Source: JAHFUI01 sp041485905 (lineage in GTDB: Bacteria > Acidobacteriota > Vicinamibacteria > Vicinamibacterales > CAVVIG01). From it: 64,000 nucleotides of DNA. Positions within the stretch are counted from its first letter, which is position 1. Every line of letters starts with the position of its first letter. The DNA lies in contig JBGPKK010000003.1 in assembly GCA_041485905.1 (NCBI GenBank), positions 6,118 to 70,117 of the forward strand, given 5' to 3'. Both the position numbers and the translations under genes were made by a program. Shown here in pieces: positions 16,402 through 24,881 of this stretch. The notes below the pieces were generated by a model. It had not been told where the DNA came from and did no database searches. It saw only the letters and a program-made list of their open reading frames with translations.

Positions 16402-17526
16402 CTACGACTGCGTGACGCTCACCTGTTCACCGTCGGTGAGCAGCGTCACGCCGGTGACGATGACGCGCTCTCCGGTCCGCAGCCCTGCCGTGACGGCGAT
16501 GGAATTCCCGAATGCCTGGCCCAGCTGGACGTTCCGCAGTCGAGCGATCTGCTGGCCCCCGCGCTCTTCGACAATCATCACCGCATATTCGTTGGGCTTG
16601 TCATGAGCCCGAATGATGGCCGTCAGGGGAACGACGACCGGTGCTGACACGGGCGCACCCTGGGCGACCTGCAGGGCGACGACCATTCCCACTTTGAGGC
16701 GACCGTCGAAGTTCGGGATCGTCACCTCAACGTCGAAGACGCGACTTCGTGGATCCGCGAGAGGCGAAACGCGGGTGATCGTCCCGCGAAGCTCCCCGTC
16801 GGGAAGCGCGGCAGTCGTGACCGTTTGAGGCGTCCCGATCTTGAGTTTGTTGACCACGACGTCCGGTGCGCCGAAGAGCACTTTCACGAGCCGGGTATCG
16901 GCGAGCACAAAGCCGGGTGTTCCCGGTCCCACAAGCGAGCCGACCTCGACCAACCGTTTCATCACGACGCCGTCGATCGGGGCCTTCAAGGCAATGTCCG
17001 CCAGAGCATGGTCGGCTTCCTGTACGAGCGCCCGTGCGCCGTCGACCTGGGCGCGCGCGACGTCCAGTTTTGTTTTCGCCCCATCACGATCAACCTTCGT
17101 CACGCTGGTTGCCGCAAACAAGCGATCCGCGCGTTCGGATTCCTCCGTGGCGTAATCCCGCGAGACTTCGGCCTGTCGCAGCTGGGACAGCGCCTGATTG
17201 CGCTTGTCCGCGTAGTCGGTGTCGCGAATGGTCGCGAGCACCGCGCCCCGGGTGACTTGATCCCCTTCTTGCACGCTGCGTGAGGGCCCGCCTGCGCCCA
17301 CCTGCAGCAAACCCTCCACGTAGCCGCCCACTTTGAACGCGACATCGACGCGAAGATTCGGTTCGACGGTGCCCGAGTAGCGGATGCCGGCAGCCTCGGC
17401 GTATGAGGTCGCAGCCTGCACGTGTACGGGCGTCAGCGGCTTCTGATACGGCGCCTCCTGCCGGCAGGCGACGACGCTGGCCACCATCAGGGCGAACGCT
17501 CCCAGCGAGGTGGGTGTGCGCATCAT
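16402..17526 (-). CDS. Efflux RND periplasmic adaptor (HlyD/MFP family), lipoprotein
   Basis: 374 residues. A lipoprotein signal ends in ASVVAC, placing Cys near residue 21 for lipid attachment. Next come the barrel-sandwich lipoyl halves (RYSGTVEPNLRVDVAFKVGGYV; IDGVVMKRLVEVGSLV), a coiled-coil hairpin (about 100-175) and a beta-barrel domain. The protein bridges the RND pump and the TolC channel. Its start (ATG 17526) overlaps the tolC-type gene stop by four bases, which indicates translational coupling. A second ATG at 17523 is an alternative start. Confidence 0.92.
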   Translation of the reverse strand: MMRTPTSLGAFALMVASVVACRQEAPYQKPLTPVHVQAATSYAEAAGIRYSGTVEPNLRVDVAFKVGGYVEGLLQVGAGGPSRSVQEGDQVTRGAVLATIRDTDYADKRNQALSQLRQAEVSRDYATEESERADRLFAATSVTKVDRDGAKTKLDVARAQVDGARALVQEADHALADIALKAPIDGVVMKRLVEVGSLVGPGTPGFVLADTRLVKVLFGAPDVVVNKLKIGTPQTVTTAALPDGELRGTITRVSPLADPRSRVFDVEVTIPNFDGRLKVGMVVALQVAQGAPVSAPVVVPLTAIIRAHDKPNEYAVMIVEERGGQQIARLRNVQLGQAFGNSIAVTAGLRTGERVIVTGVTLLTDGEQVSVTQS

Positions 17527-18896
17527 TTGCCTCCGACGGCTTTCTCGAGATCCGCCCGCGCCGTTGCGAGCTGCAGCAAGGCGTCGTCGTGTAGTTGGTC
17601 CGCCGACGCCAGGGTCATTTCCGCCTGGAGCACGTCGCGCAGCAACGTCTTCTGCTCCCGGTAGAGATTCGTCACGACCCGCAGCCGCTCGCGCGCCGCC
17701 TGCACGCCGAGCTCGGAGACGCGGATGCCTTCGCGTGCCTGCCGAAGCTTGCGGAAGCTGCTCCTGACCTCGGCACGCACGAGCGCGTCGGCGTCGCGTG
17801 TGGCGGAGCTTGCCTGCTCGACCACTTTCTCGCTCTGGGCAATCTCGCGGCGCTTCCGCCCCCAGTCAAACGGCTCCCAGGTCGCCGTCACACCTGCGAG
17901 CGCGACATTGGGCGGCAGCACTTGATACCGGTAGAAGCCGATGTAATTGAACGTTGCCGACACATCCGGAATGAGCGCGGCCCGCTTGAGGCGAACACCG
18001 TCTCGAGCCTGACCCAGCGCCAGCGTGGCTTCCTTGATTTCCGGGCGCGCCGAAAGCGCCCGCGACTCGAGCGCCGGCAGATCGTCGTCGCCCGAGGGAT
18101 CAGGTGGCACCGGAGCGACCGTAAACGGCGTGGCGATGTCGCGACCGATCACCGCGTTGAGCTGCTCGCCGAGCGACGCGAGCGAGTCACGCAGAGCCTG
18201 AAGCTCCAGCTGTTCCTTGGCGATCAACGTCTGGACCTCGAGCTGTTCGACGGCCAGCGCCGCCCCTTCCTTGACGTATCCGCTGACAAGGCGCTCGACT
18301 TCCTGATAGAGAGTCTGCGACTGCGTCCGCGCCTGCATGCCGTCGCCGACCTGTAGCATGCCGAAGTACAACCGTCTGATGTTGTTGGTCACGTTCTGCT
18401 GCTCGCCGCGCATCCGTTCGAGCGCCAAATCGCGCCCGAGCTCGAGTTGATGCTCGCCGAGGGCAATCTGGTGGAGCTGTGAGAGCGGCTGCGTCACTCG
18501 CACCCAGGTCGTGGACGTCCACTGGCTTGGGGTGGTGATCGTCGTATCGGCGGCCGGTACAGGGCCGATGCCGGGAAACACACCGAACGCCCCGCCGGGG
18601 AAGTACAGATTGAAGTCCGCCAGCAGCCGCCCTTCGAGGAACGTGACCTCAAAGGCCGGTCGCCGCCTGGTGCGGAGGACGGCGAGGGAGTCCTCGACTT
18701 TCTGGACCTCCAGCTCTCCTCTCCGGATCGATCGGTTCTGCTGCAGGCCCAGCGAAACTGCCTGGTCGATGGTCAGGACGTCGCCGGGCGGTGCGCCCTG
18801 CGCAAGCATTGAAGCGCCGTACGCGAGTATCGCGATGGCGCCGAGGGACAGAGAACAACGCGCTTTCGCGTCGCGCGCTCTCAGACCAATGGCCAC
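17523..18896 (-). CDS. TolC family outer membrane efflux protein
   Basis: 457 residues from a GTG at 18896, with a signal peptide (about 1-35). Two OEP-type helical repeats follow (LTIDQAVSLGLQQNRSIRRGELEVQKVEDSLAV and LSARPEIKEATLALGQARDGVRLKRAALIPDVS). This is the outer-membrane duct of the tripartite pump. The start overlaps the upstream small gene by 16 bases and the stop overlaps the adaptor start by four, so the order small gene, tolC, adaptor, RND is one operon. Confidence 0.92.
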   Translation of the reverse strand: MAIGLRARDAKARCSLSLGAIAILAYGASMLAQGAPPGDVLTIDQAVSLGLQQNRSIRRGELEVQKVEDSLAVLRTRRRPAFEVTFLEGRLLADFNLYFPGGAFGVFPGIGPVPAADTTITTPSQWTSTTWVRVTQPLSQLHQIALGEHQLELGRDLALERMRGEQQNVTNNIRRLYFGMLQVGDGMQARTQSQTLYQEVERLVSGYVKEGAALAVEQLEVQTLIAKEQLELQALRDSLASLGEQLNAVIGRDIATPFTVAPVPPDPSGDDDLPALESRALSARPEIKEATLALGQARDGVRLKRAALIPDVSATFNYIGFYRYQVLPPNVALAGVTATWEPFDWGRKRREIAQSEKVVEQASSATRDADALVRAEVRSSFRKLRQAREGIRVSELGVQAARERLRVVTNLYREQKTLLRDVLQAEMTLASADQLHDDALLQLATARADLEKAVGGK

Positions 18897-19132
18897 AATA
18901 GCGAACGGTCTTTCCGTCTCTCTCGGACCACAACGACCACCGGCTGCGCCGAAGCCGAGATCGATCCGGCCGTTCGCAGCTCCGCCAGGAGGCCATTGAC
19001 CTCATCCAGAAGCTTGCCGCGACCCTCACGCAGCTGTTTGATCTGCTTTCTCGGCTTCTTCCCGATGTCGACGACGACCGGTGCGTGTGAAGAAACGTGC
19101 TCCGAGGGCTTACTGGATTCTGGGACTGCCAT
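18881..19132 (-). CDS. Small DUF6200-like protein leading the efflux operon
   Basis: 83 residues from ATG 19132, with a strong GGGAGGT five bases upstream. Features are VVVDIGKKPRKQIKQLREGRGKLLDEV, a short helix and a hydrophobic QPVVVVVRER strand. From memory this matches small basic proteins called DUF6200, often found near a DUF6312 gene; I could not check. The stop lies inside the tolC-type coding region, so expression is probably coupled. Function unknown. Confidence 0.7.
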   Translation of the reverse strand: MAVPESSKPSEHVSSHAPVVVDIGKKPRKQIKQLREGRGKLLDEVNGLLAELRTAGSISASAQPVVVVVRERRKDRSLLWPLV

Positions 19133-19180
19133 TGTGACCTCCCGCCGGCGAATGAGTCGATTGATCGGAATTGCCGGCCG

Positions 19181-19210
19181 ATAATAGCAGCGATGCCATG
19201 AAGGGGTCAA
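19181..19210 (-). promoter_or_regulatory. Sigma70-type promoter for the DUF6200-like/TolC/adaptor/RND operon
   Basis: On the minus strand TTGACC (19205-19210), an 18-base spacer and TATTAT (19181-19186) each match the sigma70 consensus at five of six positions. They lie about 50 bases upstream of the DUF6200-like start. This is the best promoter match I found in the window. Confidence 0.5.
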
Positions 19211-19314
19211 CGCGGCTTTCCCCGCGCAAGCGCTCCGTGGTATAAGAGGTGGCCGCTTGCGCGGCGACCCCGTTTCGGTTCGTGCGACAGGGGGTGTTGC
19301 AGGAGGTAACGTTT

Positions 19315-19635
19315 ATGGATATTCCGAGAGTGAGCTCTTCGGTTCGCCGGATCACGGTCCTCCAGAAGGACGACTCAGGCCACCTGAGACCTGTGACGGT
19401 GTACCGGCGCGGCGCATCGAAGAAGAAGGGAACACAGCCGTATCGCTACTTCGAGCGGATCGCTCGACGCGTGGCGGATGCGCAGGCCAAGGGGGCACAG
19501 CGTTATCTGTTGCGGCACGACCGATCCAACCAGAAAGAGAAAGACGGATGGGTCCGCGACTTCAACGTGAACGTCCTTCGAGCCTCGCAAAAGGGCACAA
19601 AGGCGCTGAAGCTCGATCGCCTGTTCTCATTCTGA
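19315..19635 (+). CDS. Small basic DUF6312-like protein
   Basis: 106 residues from ATG 19315, preceded by a perfect AGGAGGT seven bases upstream, so an upstream in-frame start at 19249 is rejected. It is rich in Arg and Lys: VTVLQKDDSGHLRPVTVYRR, YFERIARRVADAQAKGAQ, NQKEKDGWVRDFNVNVLRASQKG, ending in LDRLFSF. This pattern matches, from memory, DUF6312, a family of small basic proteins paired with DUF6200. Role unknown; nucleic-acid or membrane-surface binding is only a guess from charge. The strong ribosome site suggests high expression. Confidence 0.7.
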   Translation: MDIPRVSSSVRRITVLQKDDSGHLRPVTVYRRGASKKKGTQPYRYFERIARRVADAQAKGAQRYLLRHDRSNQKEKDGWVRDFNVNVLRASQKGTKALKLDRLFSF

Positions 19636-19640
19636 ACTGA

Positions 19641-19682
19641 CGGCCCGACCGACGGCGGCGCGACTCTACGAGGCTCGGGCCG
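19641..19682. repeat. 8-bp inverted repeat between convergent genes
   Basis: CGGCCCGA (19641-19648) and TCGGGCCG (19675-19682) are perfect inverted copies with a 26-base loop. They sit between the DUF6312-like stop and the first AarF-kinase stop. It may be a bidirectional transcript-end structure; no T-tract is present. Confidence 0.3.
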
Positions 19683-19721
19683 CCGACGCGTCGCGGCGAG
19701 GTCGGGCTTCTTCGTCGGCGT

Positions 19722-21536
19722 TCAAAGCGCTGCCGCTCGTTCGTGCGAGCGGACGTCCTTTTGACGCAGCCGCCGTTTCAGCCGCAAGAACGTCGCGAAG
19801 ACGTACACGTCGGCCACCAACAATCCCAGGAATATACGTCCATCGAGTCGCGGCACCGTGTCGATGAGGCCGGTCAGCTGAGCGCCGAAGAGCGCTCGTG
19901 TCAGCCCTGGAAATCGCTGTCCGAGCAAGACACCAAAGAGCAGCACGCCAGGAAACAGGATCGCGACGGCCAGCACACCGACAAACGCCGCCAGCGCGTC
20001 GGCCACTTTGTTGGTCGCCGCCTGAAACACCCGTGCATTGCGGCGGATGATCGACCCTTGGAACATGGTGTACTCGCTGATTCGTTCCTGGATGTCCATC
20101 GCGGACCGCACACCCCCGACGATGCGCGAGTAGAGGTCCCGGCCGACGAGCCCCTCGGCCGAACGTTCGTTGGCCCTCCGGAAGTATCGCAGCGCCCGCT
20201 TCGTGTGGTTGAGATTCGGGCTCAAGACGGCGAGTGAGTCGTCGAGGGTCGACATCGCGCGATGGATCCTCAGCCAGAACCATCCCATCGTGCACTTGTA
20301 CCCGTACAAGACGCGGACCACTTCGGCGGTCGCATGATCGATCGAGCGTTCGTGATAAGGCAGTTCCTTGACGAGCGTTCGGGTCGCCCAGGCTCTGAGT
20401 GCGCGAATGACCTGGTCCTTCGCCAGCTCGACGTCAACGTGCGGCAGGATCGCGCAAAGCATGAGGGCCAGGTCCGCCGCCTTGGCGTAGTCTCGCGTCG
20501 CCAGAGCGCGGATGAAGAGCCGGTACTTCTGCAGATACTCGCGCTCGGTGAAGTTGACCGTCCGGAAGTCGATCACCGCCAGCCGGCTGTTGCGCAGCAG
20601 GACGATGTTCCCCGGGCGCATGTCGCCATGGTACAGATTGTCTTCGAAGATCTGTCGGAACATCGAGTCGAACAGGTTCTGCGCCACCGACTGCGGATCG
20701 ATCGTGTTTTCCACGAGCCACGATTGCAGGCGCCCCGGATCCGTTCGACGGACGTGCAGGTAGTCCGACATCAGCACGGCGTGGATGAATTCCGACACCA
20801 GCACCCGAGGGGTGCAGTAATCGGAGAAGACGTCCGGCACGGCGATCCCCTGGTCAGCCAGTGTCTTCTGCATCCGCCGCATCGATGAGGCCTCGAAGCG
20901 GAAGTCGAGGTCTTCGCTCATGATCTCCTGGAGCTCAGCGACGCCTTCCTCCCAGCGCAGGTGAAGGCGAACGCGCAACCGCACGAGGGTCCGAGCGAAC
21001 AACTGGATAAGCTGCAGATCGCGCGCGAACAGCTCGGCGGAATAGGGCTGCTGCACCTTCACCGCCACCCACACGCCCTCGCGACGCAGTCGCGCCCGAT
21101 GGACCTGGCCCATCGGCACGGTCGCGAACGGCGAATCCTCGAACTCGTCGAAGTACTGTTCGACCGGCGCCCCGAGCTCGGCTTCGAGAATGGCGCGTGC
21201 AATGTGGGGGGGAAAGCCGACCGTCCGTTCCTGCATCCGCGCCAGCTCGCGGCACAACTCGGTTGGGAACACGTCGATTCGCAACGACAGCAGCTGGCCG
21301 AACTTGATCCACAGGCCGCCAATTTCCTCGAACGTGCCCCGGACGCGCCGTGCGTATTCCTTGATCGTGAACTGCCGCCGGATCGCCAATCCCGCCACGC
21401 CCAGGAACAGCGCGGCGAACTTGCCCACGACATACAGCGATCGATAGCGCGACGGACCGTTGGGTTCGGCGATCACGACTGCCGGTCGCTCGCGTGGATC
21501 GAGAAGTCTGGTGGGAGTATCCGAAGGCTTTAGCAT
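19722..21536 (-). CDS. AarF/ABC1/UbiB-type kinase, downstream paralogue with altered metal motif
   Basis: 604 residues from ATG 21536 (MLK...). ABC1-family signatures are GGLWIKFGQLLS (KxGQ motif), VPMGQVHRA (Ala-rich-loop equivalent), WVAVKVQQP and a catalytic-loop-like HGDMRPGNI. The usual DFG is DFR (AVIDFRTVNF), and the loop reads MRPGN instead of the usual xHPGN. Two to three C-terminal hydrophobic helices (about 515-590) anchor it in the membrane. ABC1 proteins are atypical ATP-binding kinases linked to isoprenoid-lipid and quinone metabolism. The DFR change may weaken metal binding. It starts 46 bases after its paralogue's stop. Confidence 0.88.
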   Translation of the reverse strand: MLKPSDTPTRLLDPRERPAVVIAEPNGPSRYRSLYVVGKFAALFLGVAGLAIRRQFTIKEYARRVRGTFEEIGGLWIKFGQLLSLRIDVFPTELCRELARMQERTVGFPPHIARAILEAELGAPVEQYFDEFEDSPFATVPMGQVHRARLRREGVWVAVKVQQPYSAELFARDLQLIQLFARTLVRLRVRLHLRWEEGVAELQEIMSEDLDFRFEASSMRRMQKTLADQGIAVPDVFSDYCTPRVLVSEFIHAVLMSDYLHVRRTDPGRLQSWLVENTIDPQSVAQNLFDSMFRQIFEDNLYHGDMRPGNIVLLRNSRLAVIDFRTVNFTEREYLQKYRLFIRALATRDYAKAADLALMLCAILPHVDVELAKDQVIRALRAWATRTLVKELPYHERSIDHATAEVVRVLYGYKCTMGWFWLRIHRAMSTLDDSLAVLSPNLNHTKRALRYFRRANERSAEGLVGRDLYSRIVGGVRSAMDIQERISEYTMFQGSIIRRNARVFQAATNKVADALAAFVGVLAVAILFPGVLLFGVLLGQRFPGLTRALFGAQLTGLIDTVPRLDGRIFLGLLVADVYVFATFLRLKRRLRQKDVRSHERAAAL

Positions 21537-21582
21537 GGGGCCGCCAGTCAACGACCGGGCGCGTAGTATACACGCGCGCCGA

Positions 21583-23382
21583 TCAGAATAGAGCCACCTG
21601 CTCCTCGGACCGCAGGTCGTGCCGTCGCATCCGGCTGCGCAGCCGCATCAGCGCGTGGCACCCCAACGCGCTCGCGACCAGCACGATGCTCCACACGTGC
21701 CCATCGAGAATTGGTACGACGCGCAACCATCGCATGATCGCTTCGCCTAGAACAGCCGCCGCCCCCAGAGGATGGCGCTGGGCAAGAAACGCCGCAAACA
21801 CGAACACCGTGACCGGGCAGCTGATGAGGGCGAGTCGGCTGACGCCGGCCGCGAACAGGTCGACGGCCCTGGTCGCGGCCTGGAACCGCTGGACGTGGCG
21901 TCTGATGACAGCGGCCCGAAAGAGCGTGAACTCTTCCAGGCGCTCGGCCATCTCCAGCGCGGCGCCGAGAGCAGAGAGCTCCTTTGCGCGTGACCTGTCG
22001 GCTGCGGTGGTGGCCAATGCCCGGCGATCCGCCGCTCGAAAGTACTGGGCGGCGATCTTCGAGTAATCGACCTCTGGAGCCAGGTACAACAGCGACGCGT
22101 CCAGAGTCTCCTGCGCCCGGCGGATACGCAGCAGCGCCCATTCCATCGTGCAATCGTGCTCGTAGAGAATCCGGATCACGTCGTTGTAGATGACCGCGAC
22201 CGACTTCTCATGGTACGGCACCTCGGGCACGGCGGTCTTGGCCGCCCACTCGTGCATGGCCCGGATGAACCCCTCGCGGATGGCGTCGAGGTCTACGCGC
22301 GGCAGCGGTCCACACATGAGCACGCACACATCCGCGGCCTTGGAGTAGTCGCGCGCCGCGAGCGCCAGAATCGTTTGACGAAAGTACTCGAGATACTCCC
22401 GCTCGGTGAAGCTGCATCCGCCGAAGTCGATGAGCGCCACCTGGCTGTCGCGCAGCAGCATGACGTTTCCCGGGTGCAGATCCCCATGGAAGAGGTTGTC
22501 TTCCAGTATCTGTCGCAGCAGCGACAGGATGAGCCGCCGCCCGACCACCTTCGGGTCGACGCGGTTCTCCGCGAGCCACGATTCCACGCGGTCGGGATCG
22601 GTGTTGAGTACGTGAATGTAGTCCGCCATGAGCACCCCCTCGATGAACTCCGTGACCAGCACGCGTCTGGTTGCGTAGAACACCTTGGGAGCGACAATGT
22701 TGTGCGCCTCGAGCGTGCGCCGCATGCGCCGCGTCGTCGAGCCTTCGTATCGGCAGTCCATTTCCTCCTGCATGATTTGATTGAGTTCCCAGATCAACTC
22801 GTCCCAGCGCAGGTTGGGCCGGTACCCGACGCGCCGCACCATGCGCACAATCCACTGGATGATGCGAAGCTGGTGCTCGAAGGTCAGCGGGAGGTGCGGG
22901 CGTTGCACCTTGACGGCGACGCGAACCCCCGATTGACCGAGACGCGCCAGATGGACCTGGCCCATTGACGCGGCGGCGATCGGTGTCTCGTCGAACTCAC
23001 AAAAGAGTGACTGGAGAGGGCTTTCCAGATCGGCCTCGAGAATCCGGATGGCCTCGGCTGCCGGGAATCCCACGGCCTTGATCTGGAGCTGCGCGAGTTC
23101 GCGACAGAACTCGAGGGGAAACAGGTCGACTCGCAGCGAGAGCAGCTGTCCCAGTTTGATCCAGAGGCCGCCAAGGTCTTCGAGGAGCAACCGAAACCTG
23201 CGACCGTACTCGGAGGGGCCCCCACGACGCGTGACCCGAAGCCACAGAGTGGCCACGCACCACCAAAGCAGCCGTGCCGCGATCGCGAGGAATGGGAAGC
23301 GCGCGGGCCGCGGCGACGCAACAATGGTCACGGCGTCGTGATGCGCGACGAGCGGCGTGGGAATCGAGGCGGCTTTCAGCAT
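21583..23382 (-). CDS. AarF/ABC1/UbiB-type kinase, upstream paralogue with intact motifs
   Basis: 599 residues from ATG 23382 (MLKAAS...), chosen because the paralogue also begins MLK. Motifs are GGLWIKLGQLLSLRVD, AASMGQVHLARL, VRVAVKVQRP, LFHGDLHPGNVM and VALIDFGGCSFTE, all canonical, so ATP binding is plausible. Two C-terminal transmembrane helices (about 515-590) and a near-identical end pattern (RLRSRMRRHDLRSEE versus RLKRRLRQKDVRSHE) show tandem duplication. Longer open frame upstream of 23382 is ignored, as it lacks family features. Neighbouring lipid genes fit an isoprenoid or lipid role, but this is inference. Confidence 0.9.
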   Translation of the reverse strand: MLKAASIPTPLVAHHDAVTIVASPRPARFPFLAIAARLLWWCVATLWLRVTRRGGPSEYGRRFRLLLEDLGGLWIKLGQLLSLRVDLFPLEFCRELAQLQIKAVGFPAAEAIRILEADLESPLQSLFCEFDETPIAAASMGQVHLARLGQSGVRVAVKVQRPHLPLTFEHQLRIIQWIVRMVRRVGYRPNLRWDELIWELNQIMQEEMDCRYEGSTTRRMRRTLEAHNIVAPKVFYATRRVLVTEFIEGVLMADYIHVLNTDPDRVESWLAENRVDPKVVGRRLILSLLRQILEDNLFHGDLHPGNVMLLRDSQVALIDFGGCSFTEREYLEYFRQTILALAARDYSKAADVCVLMCGPLPRVDLDAIREGFIRAMHEWAAKTAVPEVPYHEKSVAVIYNDVIRILYEHDCTMEWALLRIRRAQETLDASLLYLAPEVDYSKIAAQYFRAADRRALATTAADRSRAKELSALGAALEMAERLEEFTLFRAAVIRRHVQRFQAATRAVDLFAAGVSRLALISCPVTVFVFAAFLAQRHPLGAAAVLGEAIMRWLRVVPILDGHVWSIVLVASALGCHALMRLRSRMRRHDLRSEEQVALF

Positions 23383-23609
23383 AGGACACGGGCGTGTGCG
23401 GCCCTCATGTTTCGATAAGGCGTCCCTCGTGGCACGCCCGCACACATCAACTCGGCGCCGACCTCGGGGGACAGCTTGGAAAGCGCGCAGAGTATACTGC
23501 ACCGTGGCTCCGGGCGGTCGGTCACCCGTGCTCAGCCGGGGCCCAAGAAATCTGCGACGCTCGGCGGCTCTGGCTTATGCTGCCGGCCGAGGCTGAAGGA
23601 AGAGTCACT

Positions 23610-24644
23610 GTGGCGAGCAACTACCAAGAACTCCGAAAACTGTTGGCGCGGGCCGGGTTTTTTGACAAGCAGCCTTTGTACTACGGCCTCGCCATGGCGG
23701 GCACCCTCCTAGGTTTCACGTTCTGTCTGTGGATCTTTACGTGGGCCACCCGGCCGGCGGCGATCTTCCTCAATACGTGCCTGTTCGGATTCATAAGCGT
23801 TCAACTGGGATTCCTGATGCACGATGCCGGGCACGGAGCGATTTTTCGAGAGACCTGGAAGAATGACGCGGTCGGCCTGATCGCGGCAGACCTGTTAATC
23901 GGCCTCGCCTACGGCTGGTATACGCCTCATCACAGCCGGCACCATGCACATCCGAATCACAACGAACTGGATCCCGACCTGCCAGTGCTGAGGGTTGCCC
24001 TCGCGCTATCCGAGGAGGAGGCGCGGAATGTTCGCGGTTGGAAGCGGTTGGTCGTGAAACATCAGGCCTATCTCCTTCCGCTGCTGTTTCCGATGGAGAC
24101 GTTGACCCTCAAGTTCCTCGGCTTCAAATTCCTGCTCCTCGAACGGCCGCGACGCCGGTGGCTCGAGCTGGGGTTGGTGACGCTGCACCATGCCGCGTAT
24201 ATCGGATTCCTTGTCTATTGGCTGGGTCCGTGGCCCGCACTAGGGGTCGCTCTCATGCACCATATGGTGGCAGGCACCTACCTCTCGACGGTCCTCATGA
24301 CAAATCACCTGGGCCGTCCTTTCGCGTCGAAGGACGCGTCGGATCCCTTTGTCGATCAGGTCGAGCCTTCACGGAATGTGAGGACGCATCCGTTGTTCGA
24401 GTGTCTCTGGGGGTCGCTGAACCACCAGATCGAACACCACCTCTTCCCGGCTATGAGCCGCAATAAGATCCGGCGCGCCTTGCCGATCGTCAGAAAGTTC
24501 TGCGTGGAGCGCGGGGTGGCGTACGAAGAGGTGTCCCTCTTCGAGTGCTACCGCCAGATTTTGAGAGAGCTGAATCACATCGGCGCGTCGACCCGCGGGT
24601 CCGAGGCGCCAACCTCCCACGGGTCCAGGGCGTCAACTTCCTGA
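23610..24644 (+). CDS. Membrane fatty acid desaturase
   Basis: 344 residues from GTG 23610 (GAAGGAAG upstream; ATG 23577 is possible). Three His boxes for the di-iron centre: HDAGH at 71-75, HHSRHH at 107-112 and QIEHH near 273-277. Four or more hydrophobic helices surround them. The Gln in the third box is typical of front-end and DesA3-like acyl desaturases. There is no fused cytochrome b5 domain, so an external electron donor is needed. It introduces a double bond into a fatty acyl chain; position unknown. Divergent from the AarF pair across 227 bases. Confidence 0.92.
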   Translation: MASNYQELRKLLARAGFFDKQPLYYGLAMAGTLLGFTFCLWIFTWATRPAAIFLNTCLFGFISVQLGFLMHDAGHGAIFRETWKNDAVGLIAADLLIGLAYGWYTPHHSRHHAHPNHNELDPDLPVLRVALALSEEEARNVRGWKRLVVKHQAYLLPLLFPMETLTLKFLGFKFLLLERPRRRWLELGLVTLHHAAYIGFLVYWLGPWPALGVALMHHMVAGTYLSTVLMTNHLGRPFASKDASDPFVDQVEPSRNVRTHPLFECLWGSLNHQIEHHLFPAMSRNKIRRALPIVRKFCVERGVAYEEVSLFECYRQILRELNHIGASTRGSEAPTSHGSRASTS

Positions 24645-24881
24645 GCGTCGCGCCGTTCGAGGAGCACTGCGCCCCTCTCTCGCACACCGCCCGTGTTGTC
24701 TCCTCGGATCACCCACACGTGGCCGGTCGGAGACCGCCCCCCGCATCACACGGCATTGTCGGGACATCGACGGCATGTTAAGTCTAGATGACGTCAGGCA
24801 CGGACGCGCCACCGGTACACCAAAGGGCAAGTGCCTGTACCGCGAAGGTGACTTTTCGTAACCGGCACGTTGGGGGCGGTC

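Noticed and set aside
14672..16606. About 640-codon open frame opposite the RND permease
   Set aside because: No motif, no ribosome site, full overlap with a clear pump gene.
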